A stretch of DNA of 64,000 nucleotides from the NCBI RefSeq assembly GCF_011045095.1, contig NZ_JAALDL010000002.1, forward strand, positions 310,001 through 374,000. The letters run 5' to 3'. Each line of letters begins with the position of its first letter. Position 1 is the stretch's first letter. This DNA is from Grimontia sedimenti (lineage in GTDB: Bacteria; Pseudomonadota; Gammaproteobacteria; Enterobacterales; Vibrionaceae). The notes under the pieces are model-generated. The model searched no databases, was not told the DNA's origin, and saw nothing but the letters and a program-made list of their open reading frames with translations. Positions 1 through 9,156 of the stretch are shown in pieces. A program made the translations under genes and the position numbers.

Positions 1-50
1 GAGAAGGCATGGAAGTCCGCCCTTACACTGACGAACGTACTGGAGCATAA
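1..50 (+). CDS. C-terminal tail of a probable RND efflux adaptor (membrane fusion protein), partial
   Basis: The first bases carry an open frame, read from position 3, that encodes EGMEVRPYTDERTGA and stops with TAA at 48-50, two bases before the RND permease ATG. Adaptor and permease genes are usually adjacent in one operon with the adaptor first. The position and tight spacing therefore suggest the end of the periplasmic adaptor gene. Only about 15 residues are visible, so the family call rests on context alone. Confidence 0.45.
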   Translation, partial: EGMEVRPYTDERTGA

Positions 51-52
51 CA

Positions 53-3000
53 ATGGATATCGCACGTTATACCATTGCCAAACGCACCAGTGTTTGGGTG
101 CTGATCGCCCTCACCCTGATTGGCGGCTATATCAGCTACCTCAAACTCGGTCGTTTTGAAGATCCGGAATTTGTCATCCGTCAGGCGGTGATTGTCACTC
201 CGTATTCCGGCGCAACAGCGCAGGAAGTCTCTGACGAAGTGACCGATGTGATCGAAGGCGCGGTGCAGTCGCTCCAGGAACTCAAAGAGGTGAAATCCGT
301 CTCCATGCAAGGCATGTCTGAGGTGACGGTTGAAATCAAACTCGAGTTTGCCAAAAGTAGTGCCGACCTCCAACAGGTTTGGGACAAACTGCGCCGCAAG
401 GTATCAGACGCCCAAAGGCAGCTACCTCCAGGCGCTGGCCCCTCGATTGTTAACGACGATTTTGCGGATGTGTACGCCCTGTTCTTTGCCGTGACCGGAG
501 AAGGGTTCAGCGATAAGCAACTGCAGGATTACGTCGATACCCTTCGCCGTGAAATCGTGCTGGTACCGGGCGTGGCAAAAACCGCAACCTTGGCGGAGCA
601 ACAGGAAACCATCTTTGTCGAGATCTCCAGCGAACGTCTTGCAGAATTTGGTGTGTCTGCAGAGAAAGTCTTCCAAGTGCTGCAAAAGCAAAACCTGGTG
701 ACGATTGCAGGCACCATCGAAACCCAAGCCATGCGTATTCCGGTGATCCCAAGCTCCAGCATTGATTCCGTTGCCGACCTGAAAAACCTGCAAGTTGCGG
801 TCGGTGATAACAACACCGTGCTGCGTCTGGGTGATATTGCCAACATCATGCGAGGTTACAAAGAACCTTCCACCATGCTGATGCGATACAACGGCGAGCG
901 TGCGATCGGCTTTGGTATCTCGAATGTCACCGGCGGTAACGTCGTGGATATGGGTGACGCAGTAAAAGCGCGTCTGGCAGAGTTGGAAAGCCAGCGTCCG
1001 CTCGGCATGGAGCTTAATGTTATCTCCATGCAGTCTGATTCGGTGCGTGATTCTGTCGCGAACTTTATCGACAACCTGATTGCCGCGGTTGCCATCGTAT
1101 TTGTGGTACTGCTGCTGTTTATGGGCGTCCGCTCTGGTGTGATTATCGGCTTTGTCTTGCTACTGACTGTCGCAGGCACGCTCTGCATCATGCTGATTGA
1201 AGATATCGCCATGCAGCGTATTTCGCTGGGTGCGTTGATCATCGCGCTTGGCATGTTGGTGGATAACGCCATCGTGGTAACAGACGGTATTCTGGTGCGA
1301 TTGCAGCAAGAACCGGATGCAGACCGCAAGGTTGTGGTTTCAGACGTGGTGAACGCCACCAAATGGCCTCTGCTTGGCGGCACTGTTGTCGGTATCTGTG
1401 CATTCAGTGCGATTGGTTTGTCGCCATCAGACATGGGCGAATACGCAGGCTCCCTGTTCTGGGTGATCCTGTATTCCATGTTCCTGAGCTGGGTGTTTGC
1501 AGTTACCGTCACACCAATGCTGTGCCATGACTTCCTCAAAGTGAAGCCGGTAAAAGCCGATAAGAAGCCGGGTCGTATGGTGACAGGTTACAAAGCTTTG
1601 CTGACCTGGGTATTGAAGCGCCGCATCATCAGTTGTGCCTTGCTGTTCGGTACAATGGCCGCCGCGATTTGGGGCGTGCAATTTGTTCCACCGGGCTTTA
1701 TGCCGGAATCTCAACGTCCTCAGTTCGTGGTTGATGTTTACTTGCCGCAAGGCTCAGACATCAAGCGCACTGAAGCTGTGGTCGCCGACATTGAGAAAGA
1801 CGTGAAAGCCAAAGAAGGCATTACCAATATCACCAGCTTCATTGGCGGTGGGGGCCTTCGTTTTATGCTGACGTACGCGCCGGAAGCCCGTAACCCAAGC
1901 TATGGCCAATTGCTGATTGATATCGATGATTACACCAAAATCGCCCCGCTTCTCGGCGAACTGCAAAGCGAACTGGATGCGAAATACCCTGACGCTTCTA
2001 TCAAGGTATGGAAGTTCATGCTTGGCCGCGGTGGCGGTAAGAAAATCGAAGCTGGCTTCAAAGGCCCTGACAGCGCGGTGCTGCGTCAACTGGCAGAACA
2101 AGCGAAAGCCATCATGTTGGCCGACGATAACCTGATTGCGGTGCAAGACGATTGGCGTCAGCAAGTGCCAGTGCTTCGCCCTGTTTATTCTTCCGAAGAA
2201 GCGCAGCGTTTCGGCCTAACCACGCAGGAAATTAATCAGGCGATTGCCCAAACCTGACGGGGCGTAACGTGGGTGTTTACCGCGATGGCGATGACTTGAT
2301 CCCGATTGTGGTGCGCGCGCCTGAAAGCGAACGCAATCACCAGCGAGCAATTGAGAACACCGAAGTATTCAGCCCAGCAACAGGCTCCTTTATTCTGGTA
2401 AGCCAGTTGGTCGATTCAGTCGACGTGGTGTATCAGGACGCGATTCTTCGCCGTATCGATCGTGTGCCAACCATTCTGGTTCAGGCTGACCCTGCACCGG
2501 GCGTGCTGACTGCGGACGCGTTCAACGATGTGCGCGGCAAGATTGAAGCCATTGAATTGCCTGTGGGTTACGAGCTTAAGTGGTACGGAGAATACAAAGC
2601 CTCGAAAGATGCCAACGAAGGTCTGGTGATTTCTGCGCCTTACGGTTTCGCAGCCATGATTCTGGCCGTTGTCTTTATGTTCAACGCCCTGCGCCAACCA
2701 CTGGTGATTTGGCTGACTGCCCCACTGGCAGTGGTGGGTGTGACGGTTGGATTGATCGTGTTCCAGACACCGTTCGAGTTTATGGCAATCCTCGGCTTCC
2801 TGAGCCTGATTGGTATGATGGTGAAAAATGCGATTGTACTAGTTGATCAGGCAGACGTGGAAATCCGCGATGGTAAAGCGCCTTACTTTGCGATTATCGA
2901 CGCCGCCCTCAGCCGCGCCCGTCCGGTATTGCTTGGCGCATTCACCACCATTCTGGGTGTTGCCCCACTCTTGATTGATCCCTTCTTCAAGAGCATGGCA

Positions 3001-3102
3001 GTGACCATTATGTTTGGTCTGCTGTTCGCAACTATCCTGACATTGGTAGTGATACCGCTGTTCTATGCGATGCTCTTTAGGGTGAAGGTGGAAGCTGCTT
3101 AA
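53..3102 (+). pseudogene. RND (HAE1 family) efflux permease, interrupted by a one-base frameshift
   Basis: This encodes an inner-membrane proton/drug antiporter that would pump substrates through a tripartite efflux complex. Frame one (53-2257) starts MDIARYTIAKRTSVW, has the first transmembrane helix, porter domains and the TM4 motif GMLVDNAIVV with its conserved Asp, then stops at TGA 2255-2257. The rest continues in another frame from 2254 as LTGRNVGVYRDGDD and runs to 3102 through the C-terminal helices (FLSLIGMMVKNAIVLVD). Joined, the product would be about 1016 residues, the normal RND size. The junction reads ACCTG where ACCCTG (Thr-Leu) restores the frame, so one C is missing. A sequencing error is likely; a true pseudogene is possible. 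The adaptor gene is directly upstream. Confidence 0.9.
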
Positions 3103-3126
3103 AGCAAGTTGAAAGGAAATACGAAG

Positions 3127-3147
3127 GGAGCCGAGTGGCTCCTTTTT
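3127..3147 (+). terminator. Rho-independent terminator of the RND operon
   Basis: GGAGCC (3127-3132) and GGCTCC (3137-3142) form a 6-bp stem with loop GAGT, followed by TTTTT. It lies 24 bases after the permease stop codon. Confidence 0.8.
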
Positions 3148-3226
3148 GTTTTGTTGGCTTGTGCCCTTGCAATTCTCAGCTTCGTTGTTTAAACATCAAT
3201 CAATCAGAAACTTCGGCAGACGTTAA

Positions 3227-3505
3227 ATGGCAAACCAGCTAACAGAAGATGATTTGATAGAAGCCCTTTCCGGCCTTTTCATCGACAACGAAATTGACTA
3301 TGAATTCATCGCGTCAGTTGCTCGAGCATTCCCATTGGAAAAAGTAGAACACACCCTTTTCTCTGTGGTTGCACCTATCTGCCACACGAACCTTTCCACA
3401 CCCGCCCCAGAAGTTTGGTTGGCGTTTGACCGAGAGCAATTACTTGAAAGTGTTAAAGCCCTCAAAGCTCAAAGAGAGCGAGCAGGGTTTTTATCGAAAA
3501 TCTAA
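3227..3505 (+). CDS. Small conserved-looking protein of unknown function (92 aa)
   Basis: The ATG at 3227 follows the RND terminator, so this is probably a separate unit; no strong Shine-Dalgarno is visible in front of it. The product is acidic at its N-terminus (LTEDDLIEALSGLFIDNEID), has no membrane segment or signal peptide, and contains the segment VAPICHTNLSTPAPEVWLAF. The composition is that of a compact helical soluble protein. I recognise no family with confidence. Codon use resembles the flanking core genes more than the AT-richer DNA that starts just downstream, so it probably belongs to the core side of that boundary. Confidence 0.65.
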   Translation: MANQLTEDDLIEALSGLFIDNEIDYEFIASVARAFPLEKVEHTLFSVVAPICHTNLSTPAPEVWLAFDREQLLESVKALKAQRERAGFLSKI

Positions 3506-3822
3506 CATATGATTTTGGATAAGTGCCTCAAGAGACAGTTCTCATATGAATGGAGTCAGTTAAAAAGCCAGCTATAGATTCGTTTGGGAAAACGATGCTA
3601 ACTGAGTTTTGGACAAAAAAGAGTTTGGCGCATCGGGCGAAATCTACCTTTCTAGTAACTTTTCATGTCCCCAAATGATGAATGGCACCACTTTATGTGA
3701 TGCCGAATCCGAAAGCATTTGGACAGTATCTTCCATATGAAAACCTGTACTGGTCTACTAAATTTAGCGGCCGTCATGTTTTTTCTCATGTCCTTTTGGT
3801 TGGTATACCTACTTTAACCGCA
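3506..3822. other. Intergenic stretch at the start of an AT-richer patch
   Basis: These 317 bases hold no convincing gene. A possible 73-codon frame (3682-3903, +) lacks a ribosome binding site and runs into the HxlR gene on the other strand. The DNA is noticeably richer in A and T than the RND operon, and this continues to about 5.75 kb. No terminal repeats or integrase remnants are visible. Confidence 0.5.
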
Positions 3823-4227
3823 TTATTTTCTAAATTGATATTTTGCAACTACAGCCTCACGATTGGTGGAAAGTTCTTTTGCAAGAAGCTTATCCTCTTC
3901 TGATACGTGATCATGTAAATGTTTACTTCCCCACTCCAAAAGGTCCAGGATTACAGGTGCTAAATCTCTGCCTTTTTGTGTAAGTTTATAGAAGAAAACC
4001 TTTTTGTTTGTTGGGTGGTTTTCTTTTGAAACAGCCTCTATTTCTTCTAGTTTTTTTAACCTTTCACTCAGACGAGCGGAAGAGATTTTTTCTTTATTAC
4101 TCATGAAGTCCTTAAAGGTTAAGGCATCTTCATTGAGTAAATCTCTCACGATAATAAGTGTCCACTTATCACCAAACAAGTCTAGTGTGCTGCTTATAGG
4201 GCAATGAGATCTAAAGTGAGCCTTCAT
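3823..4227 (-). CDS. HxlR-family winged-helix transcriptional regulator (134 aa)
   Basis: This is a small DNA-binding regulator. The N-terminus has the HxlR hallmark CPISSTLDLFGDKWTLIIVRDL, with Cys9 in the position typical of the family, followed by the recognition helix region ISSARLSERLKKLEE and the wing segment FYKLTQKGRDLAPVI. The length is normal. It is divergent from the lipoprotein hydrolase at 4314, with 86 bases between the two start codons, so it probably controls that gene and itself; HxlR proteins often sense electrophiles or oxidants and repress a neighbouring detoxification gene. Both genes share AT-rich codon use unlike their neighbours, suggesting they were acquired together. 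Confidence 0.88.
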   Translation of the reverse strand: MKAHFRSHCPISSTLDLFGDKWTLIIVRDLLNEDALTFKDFMSNKEKISSARLSERLKKLEEIEAVSKENHPTNKKVFFYKLTQKGRDLAPVILDLLEWGSKHLHDHVSEEDKLLAKELSTNREAVVAKYQFRK

Positions 4228-4313
4228 ATTTTTGCTTTCATTTTGAAAGTGATCTATTATCAGTTTGGTCTAAATTATAAGGTTAGTTCACCAGCATCCG
4301 CAAAAGGAACATT

Positions 4314-5267
4314 ATGGGAATTACAAAAAAATCACTGCTTTCATTGACGACTATATTCGGATTGATGGCTGTCGTTGGCTGCGCACAGCTTTCACCTAAA
4401 TCTGACTTAGCATCTAAAGCTATTGGACAAGAACTTGCAGCATCACAATTAGCTGCGGCTCAAGCTTCAGGGCTAACTAAAAAAACCGTAGATATTAAAG
4501 GTTATACTGCCCATTTCTACGAGGGAGGAGAAAGCAATGAACCTACTTTGGTACTGCTACACGGCTTAGTTGATAACAAAAACTCCTTTGTTCCAGCTGT
4601 TTCTGAATTAACTAAAAAATATCATGTCGTTTTGCCTGACCTACAAGCTCATGGCGACAATGCTCAAGTTAATGAAAGAGATCACAGCATCGAGGGGCAA
4701 GCTGCTTTTATTCGAGATTTGGTTGAAAAGTTAGGTATTAAGTCCTTGTATATTGGTGGTAATTCAATGGGTGGACATACTGCAGCTGCTTTTGCATACC
4801 GTTACCAAAGTATGGTTAAAGGGCTTATCGTTCTAAACGGAACAGGTGTTTGGTTAGATAAGCCATCAACTTATTACCCTTTTCCAGAAGAAGTTGATGG
4901 TCCATTCATGAAAGAAATGTGGGGAAGCATTCTGATCAATCCTCCTCAGTTACCTGATGCGGCGTGGAATTTTTTAGCGACTGATTTTCAAGCTAAAAGT
5001 CCATTCTACAATCAAGTGGTTGTTCAAATTGAAAACAGTTTAGATTTTCGATTGGATGAAAAATTAGCAACAGTTAAAGTACCTGCATTAATCATATGGG
5101 GCAGTGAAGATAAAATAGTACCTCTATATCACGGTAAAGGTTATCACGCTAAACTACCAAATTCAGAATTTAAAGTTCTGAATGCGGGGCATGGACCTCA
5201 ATTGGATATTCCTGATGTAGTACAGGATGAAATTGCACAATTTCTTAAAAAACAATCAGTTTTATAA
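4314..5267 (+). CDS. Alpha/beta-hydrolase fold lipoprotein (317 aa)
   Basis: This is a predicted membrane-anchored hydrolase. A signal peptide ends in the lipobox VVGC (Cys23), so the protein should be lipidated and face the periplasm. The hydrolase core shows an oxyanion HG motif (LLHG, 81-84), the nucleophile elbow GNSMGG with Ser151, Asp266 in WGSEDKIVP and His293 in NAGHGPQ: a complete Ser-Asp-His triad. The substrate is not evident; C-C hydrolases, esterases and lactonases share this fold. AAAGGAAC lies 4 bases upstream of the ATG. The divergent HxlR gene is its likely regulator, and base composition marks both as possible transfers. Confidence 0.88.
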   Translation: MGITKKSLLSLTTIFGLMAVVGCAQLSPKSDLASKAIGQELAASQLAAAQASGLTKKTVDIKGYTAHFYEGGESNEPTLVLLHGLVDNKNSFVPAVSELTKKYHVVLPDLQAHGDNAQVNERDHSIEGQAAFIRDLVEKLGIKSLYIGGNSMGGHTAAAFAYRYQSMVKGLIVLNGTGVWLDKPSTYYPFPEEVDGPFMKEMWGSILINPPQLPDAAWNFLATDFQAKSPFYNQVVVQIENSLDFRLDEKLATVKVPALIIWGSEDKIVPLYHGKGYHAKLPNSEFKVLNAGHGPQLDIPDVVQDEIAQFLKKQSVL

Positions 5268-5759
5268 TCTCCAACAAGTAATAAGCGTCCCTAACCAAAG
5301 GAGAACTTATTGCTATTCAAACACCATGAGAACCTCTTGATACAGGCTTCTCAGCAAAACAAAAACCTGTATCAAGATTTTCGTAACCAGTTCGCTCTGA
5401 CAATCTATTTAGTCACCAAATCTATCACTATCGCATTAGATCTAACGCCGCAGTAAGTAGAAAGACCTGATATAGTCTGGTTAATGCTGTGGAATACAGA
5501 ACAACCCCTAGTGATTTATTACCAATTTTTACAAGTAAAAATCAGCAGCCTAATCACCTTTCTCTATTTGATTGAATCGGTATTACGTTCAGGTTTCTGT
5601 CACGCTTTGGGGCAATAATGACCCAGTCCTAACACAAAGGGAGTCAGTTGACTCCCTTCGGTATCAAAGCCCACCTCCCCTATATCTGGAGTCTTAAAAT
5701 CGCAGGCCTGTCTCATCAATCAAGCCTTAGATTTAAGTGGTGAGCCAAATGACTTCGGT
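5268..5759. other. Gene-free 492-base intergenic region with two inverted repeats
   Basis: No frame here is supported by a start and ribosome binding site. It holds an 11-bp perfect inverted repeat at 5336-5376, described separately, and a near-perfect hairpin GGGAGTCA/TGACTCCC at 5639-5656 followed by TTCGG. The second resembles a terminator without a real T-tract. The stretch lies between two genes whose 3' ends converge. Confidence 0.5.
5336..5376. repeat. 11-bp perfect inverted repeat with 19-base loop
   Basis: CTTGATACAGG at 5336-5346 is matched exactly by CCTGTATCAAG at 5366-5376, followed by ATTTTC. It lies about 70 bases after the hydrolase stop. It could be a transcription terminator, although the loop is long and the T-tract weak, or a leftover end of a mobile element given the atypical composition around it. 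Confidence 0.55.
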
Positions 5760-7610
5760 TTAAATAGTGACAGTAAGTGGAGGCTCCGGAACCTCTAAGA
5801 AACAGGCAATCACTCGATAGAGTTCACCTTCTGCCACTGTGATTTTACCGTCAGACTCGATGGCTAACCGGCAAGCTTTTACAAACTTACGTCTATGTGG
5901 CGGTCTAAGTTGAAGCAACGTCTCTAACATCGCTCGATTCAATCGCCAGTTATTATTAGCATCTTGGAGTGTGGTTTCAGCGAAACCTAAAGACGTAAGC
6001 GCTGTATTGAAAGCGCGTTCTGCACCATCTTGCTCTGAATGAGTCACCCAAGCTAACTCCCGAAGTAACCAATGCACGCTGTCCTTTAGTTGTTTCAGGC
6101 TTTTGTTCTGGCGAGTTGTGCCAAAAGGACCAATGAGATGCTTTTCCACCAAGTTAATGACACACCATTCCGACAAGGAATAATGATCATCCGTTTTGGA
6201 AAGCTCTCGAAGCACTTCGCAGAGCCTGTTCTTTTGCCCATCACTCAAGGCTTTCAGCGCAGGAATCGCTAACTCTAAAAGAGGAAGCCTCAAATGAAGT
6301 GGTAGATGGTAGTCCAACCAAGGTAGCAGTGCGGCTTGAGAGACCATTGGGACGTGCCCTTTGATCATCTTGCGCTGTATGTCACTACCATCAAATATCA
6401 GCATCAAAGCAATAAAACGCGAACTGTATGGCTCACGAGCTATATCAACCAGTTCGTCAGGTAGTTGGCTAATGAGCTGTTTACCGATTTCGCTCATCTC
6501 AGTTGAAGTTGCAGCAGTTTCTTGTGGAGCAGAGCCGGTACTTGAAGCGAACCCACTGACTTGTTCATTCCCAAACGCAGATACTTTTTGCTGGCTGTGA
6601 GCAAAACTTCCGTCCCAGTTTGGTTCGATACGACGAATACGCTCTTCGAGTGGAGGGTGCGTGGCAAAGAATCCAGTGAAACCGGACAGTTGACTCTGCC
6701 CAAACATCATATGACTCATTTGGTTACTTGCTTTGGCATTCAAACCAGATCCAGACGAGTGCCCGCCTATCTTCTTAAGCGCACCGGCGATTCCGTGGTC
6801 ATTGCGGGTAAACTGAACAGCGCTGGCATCTGCTAAGAACTCGCGTTGACGTGAAATCGCGGCTTTGATCATGGACCCAAACAAGGTGCCAACCCAACCC
6901 AGTATCAAGCAAACAATCGCAATTAGCATGATCACTGCAAAAGCTTTACCCGAATCTGAAGAGCTTCTCGATGAGGATCTTGCATGGTGCGTATTGTCTA
7001 AAACCAAGTGACCCAAATGCGCAATACATGTGATACCAAACAATACGCCAATCAAGCGTGTATTTAAGCGCATATCTCCATTCAAAACGTGGCTAAACTC
7101 ATGCGCGATAACACCTTGAAGTTCATCACGGGTGAAGTTATCTAGCGCACCTTGTGTCACCCCAATAACGGCATCATCAATACTCATTCCGGCGGCAAAG
7201 GCATTAATACCGCGCTCGTCCGCTAAAAGATAGACAGGAGGAACAGGAATACCCGAAGCGATTGCCATCTCTTCGACAACGTTCAGTAGCTGCCTATGTT
7301 TGGCATTTGTCGTATTCGAAGAAATGAGCTTCCCACCAATACTCTCTGCGACACCATGCCCCCCGTGTGAAGACAGCTCATAAAGCCGAATCATGGAGCT
7401 GACTGCTACGACCAATATGACGCCTGCAAAGCAAAATAAGGCATAGATAATCGCGGTTCGTTCGTCAAAGGGCTCCCCAGTCACCGAATAATAGATGCCA
7501 ATGGATAACACGCTGACTAGGCCAGTGATGATTAATACTGCTAAGGAAAACAGAAACACCAAAAGCCCGGTACGTCGCCGCGCGGTATCTTGATGATCAT
7601 AGAAATTCAT
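5760..7610 (-). CDS. M48-family zinc metalloprotease with C-terminal TerB-like domain (616 aa)
   Basis: This is an inner-membrane HtpX-like protease. Helices lie at about residues 16-40 and 53-75, and again around 185-205 and 223-247. The zinc motif HEFSH is at 170-174, and the third ligand is probably Glu257 in RQREFLADA. At 616 residues it is twice the size of HtpX. The extra C-terminal half ends with SDGKITVAEGELYRVIA, which resembles TerB-like domains. Its start overlaps the lemA stop codon by one base (TAATG), so the two are translationally coupled. LemA-M48 pairs are widespread in bacteria but their substrate is unknown. It is distinct from the true HtpX at 43.9 kb. Confidence 0.9.
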   Translation of the reverse strand: MNFYDHQDTARRRTGLLVFLFSLAVLIITGLVSVLSIGIYYSVTGEPFDERTAIIYALFCFAGVILVVAVSSMIRLYELSSHGGHGVAESIGGKLISSNTTNAKHRQLLNVVEEMAIASGIPVPPVYLLADERGINAFAAGMSIDDAVIGVTQGALDNFTRDELQGVIAHEFSHVLNGDMRLNTRLIGVLFGITCIAHLGHLVLDNTHHARSSSRSSSDSGKAFAVIMLIAIVCLILGWVGTLFGSMIKAAISRQREFLADASAVQFTRNDHGIAGALKKIGGHSSGSGLNAKASNQMSHMMFGQSQLSGFTGFFATHPPLEERIRRIEPNWDGSFAHSQQKVSAFGNEQVSGFASSTGSAPQETAATSTEMSEIGKQLISQLPDELVDIAREPYSSRFIALMLIFDGSDIQRKMIKGHVPMVSQAALLPWLDYHLPLHLRLPLLELAIPALKALSDGQKNRLCEVLRELSKTDDHYSLSEWCVINLVEKHLIGPFGTTRQNKSLKQLKDSVHWLLRELAWVTHSEQDGAERAFNTALTSLGFAETTLQDANNNWRLNRAMLETLLQLRPPHRRKFVKACRLAIESDGKITVAEGELYRVIACFLEVPEPPLTVTI

Positions 7611-8200
7611 TAGAACTCTACCTTTGGCGCTTCTTGGATTGCTTCACTGTCCGCAAATTCCAGCAATTTGCCATCCTGGAAACCAAACATATTCGCAAAC
7701 AACACTGGAGGGAAAGTTTGCTTGTAGGTGTTGTAAGTGGTGACAGCGTCGTTAAATGCTTGGCGAGCAAAGGCGACCTTGTTTTCTGTACTGGTGAGCT
7801 CTTCCTGCAGCTGACTCATGGTTTCGTTGGCTTTTAGCTCTGGGTAAGCTTCGACAACCACATTCAACTTACCTAACGCGTTTTGTAACATGCCCTCGGC
7901 TTGAGCCAGTTGGCTAATTGCAGCATCACTGTCTGGCGCGTCACTTGCCGCTTTCAAGCCAGAGATTGCTTGATTACGCGCCTGAATCACACGTTCGAAG
8001 GTCTCTTTTTCATGTTCCATGTAGCCTTTCGCGGTGCTCACAAGATTCGGAATAAGGTCGTAGCGGCGTTTTAGCTGAACCTCAATTTGAGCAAAACTGT
8101 TTTTAAAACGATTACGCAGTGTCACGAGCTTGTTGTAAATGCTAACTATGAGCACTGCGACAACCAAAATAATAACGATAGAAACAATAAGTGAAGTCAT
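7610..8200 (-). CDS. LemA family protein (196 aa)
   Basis: This is a membrane-anchored helical protein. It has one N-terminal transmembrane helix (about residues 4-24) and then the LemA signature NRFKNSFAQIEVQLKRRYDL followed by IPNLVSTAKGYMEHE. The rest is long alpha-helical coiled segments, ending with FPPVLFANMFGFQDGKLLEF, also typical of the family. The length is normal. It is first in a two-gene operon with the M48 protease. Family knowledge: LemA proteins have an N-out, single-pass topology and unknown biochemical function; partnering with a protease suggests an adaptor or quality-control role, which is inference. Confidence 0.92.
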   Translation of the reverse strand: MTSLIVSIVIILVVAVLIVSIYNKLVTLRNRFKNSFAQIEVQLKRRYDLIPNLVSTAKGYMEHEKETFERVIQARNQAISGLKAASDAPDSDAAISQLAQAEGMLQNALGKLNVVVEAYPELKANETMSQLQEELTSTENKVAFARQAFNDAVTTYNTYKQTFPPVLFANMFGFQDGKLLEFADSEAIQEAPKVEF

Positions 8201-8511
8201 AACAAGTTCCGTTTTGTTAATGTGTAGAGAATTTATCTATATATGAAGCAGAAAAAATACTGTTCGATCTGGATATTTGTTTGTCTTTTTCAACAAAGAC
8301 TCAGCCAGACCCTCCGCAAGTTCAGCACGGTAAAATGGTAAGCCAATCGATGCCTCTGTGGTAATTCATGCATCACATTTGCGGCCAAGTGCCATTCCTA
8401 AACAGCTCAAACATAAACAAAATCAATCGGTATTTTTCGACAGCGAATTTCTCAAGCTCTCAATTCAACCAACAATGCCTGCATCTGGGGATTTCATCGC
8501 TCAGTCAAAAA
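8201..8511. other. Intergenic region upstream of lemA, nothing recognised
   Basis: These 311 bases contain the promoter side of the lemA operon on the minus strand and the 3' flank of the small membrane protein gene. I see no supported gene, strong hairpin or repeat. A 62-codon plus-strand frame (8358-8546) has no ribosome binding site and overlaps the neighbouring gene. Confidence 0.4.
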
Positions 8512-8769
8512 TCACATTGCCAATGAAAGTAACGCGAGGGGAATGACAATCACAGAGAAGTGCAAAATGTTGAACCACTTATCACGGTTCTGTGCGCGCT
8601 TGAACCCAACCACCGCCAGTAATGCATCTACCACAGGCATTTTGTATCGCGTGATCAATAAAACAATCTGCAACACGATGCCTGAGATAAAGATATATTT
8701 CGCTGCCACACCATAAGGCGTCGCCCACATCGCATTCAGGCTTTCAACTACACCCTGCTCTACCGCCAT
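8512..8769 (-). CDS. Small membrane protein of unknown function (85 aa)
   Basis: The start at 8769 is chosen over an upstream in-frame ATG at 8841 because AGGGA lies about 10 bases before it and because the residues in between are polar with no protein-like pattern. The product starts MAVEQGVVESLNAMW and has two probable transmembrane helices (about residues 20-38 and 64-84), with a basic cytoplasmic-type loop (GFKRAQNRDKW) between them. I recognise no family. It stands alone between lemA and the next plus-strand gene. Confidence 0.7.
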   Translation of the reverse strand: MAVEQGVVESLNAMWATPYGVAAKYIFISGIVLQIVLLITRYKMPVVDALLAVVGFKRAQNRDKWFNILHFSVIVIPLALLSLAM

Positions 8770-9120
8770 ATCACTTTTTCCCTGTTTGTTTGGCTGATTA
8801 TCTATTGGGCATCCTGCCCTGCTGAGCCACGCATAGCTCACTTTTGATTGTCAAAAAAGACTCATCAGACTATAGCGTGGATGTAAAGCGGGATGCGTGT
8901 CAGTTTTGTGGAAAAAGCAAAGATAGATAGAAGGTTAAAGCGCTCTGTGCTCGAAGCCATCATGATTTTTGGTAGTCGGCTTCTTCTCACTTTTGTCGAT
9001 AACTTCGTCTCTTCTGAAAGGTCATTAAACAAGTTAGAAAGAGAACCATCTCTGTCACCATTCCCGATAAAAGTAGACTTATCAGTCTGAACACGTATGA
9101 TCTCGGGTAATGTTTAATAG

Positions 9121-9141
9121 AAACAAACTAAATGTTTGTTT
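9121..9141. promoter_or_regulatory. Perfect 8-bp inverted repeat, operator candidate
   Basis: AAACAAAC (9121-9128) and GTTTGTTT (9134-9141) are exact inverse complements around a 5-base spacer. The repeat ends 15 bases before the ATG at 9157, covering the region where promoter elements or the ribosome binding site would lie. The downstream product looks like a DNA-binding protein, so an autoregulatory operator is plausible. Confidence 0.5.
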
Positions 9142-9156
9142 ATAAAAGATTTAATT

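Noticed and set aside
2245-2275. Programmed frameshift in the RND gene
   Set aside because: There is no slippery heptamer or downstream structure, and two more one-base losses in the window have the same homopolymer character.
3682-3903. 73-codon plus-strand frame
   Set aside because: It has no ribosome site, the composition is not protein-like and it overlaps the HxlR gene on the other strand.
5336-5376. Integron attC site
   Set aside because: It lacks the core site motifs and the two-box architecture, and no cassette or integrase lies nearby.
8893-9090. 65-codon plus-strand frame
   Set aside because: No ribosome binding site and no recognisable protein features; probably chance.
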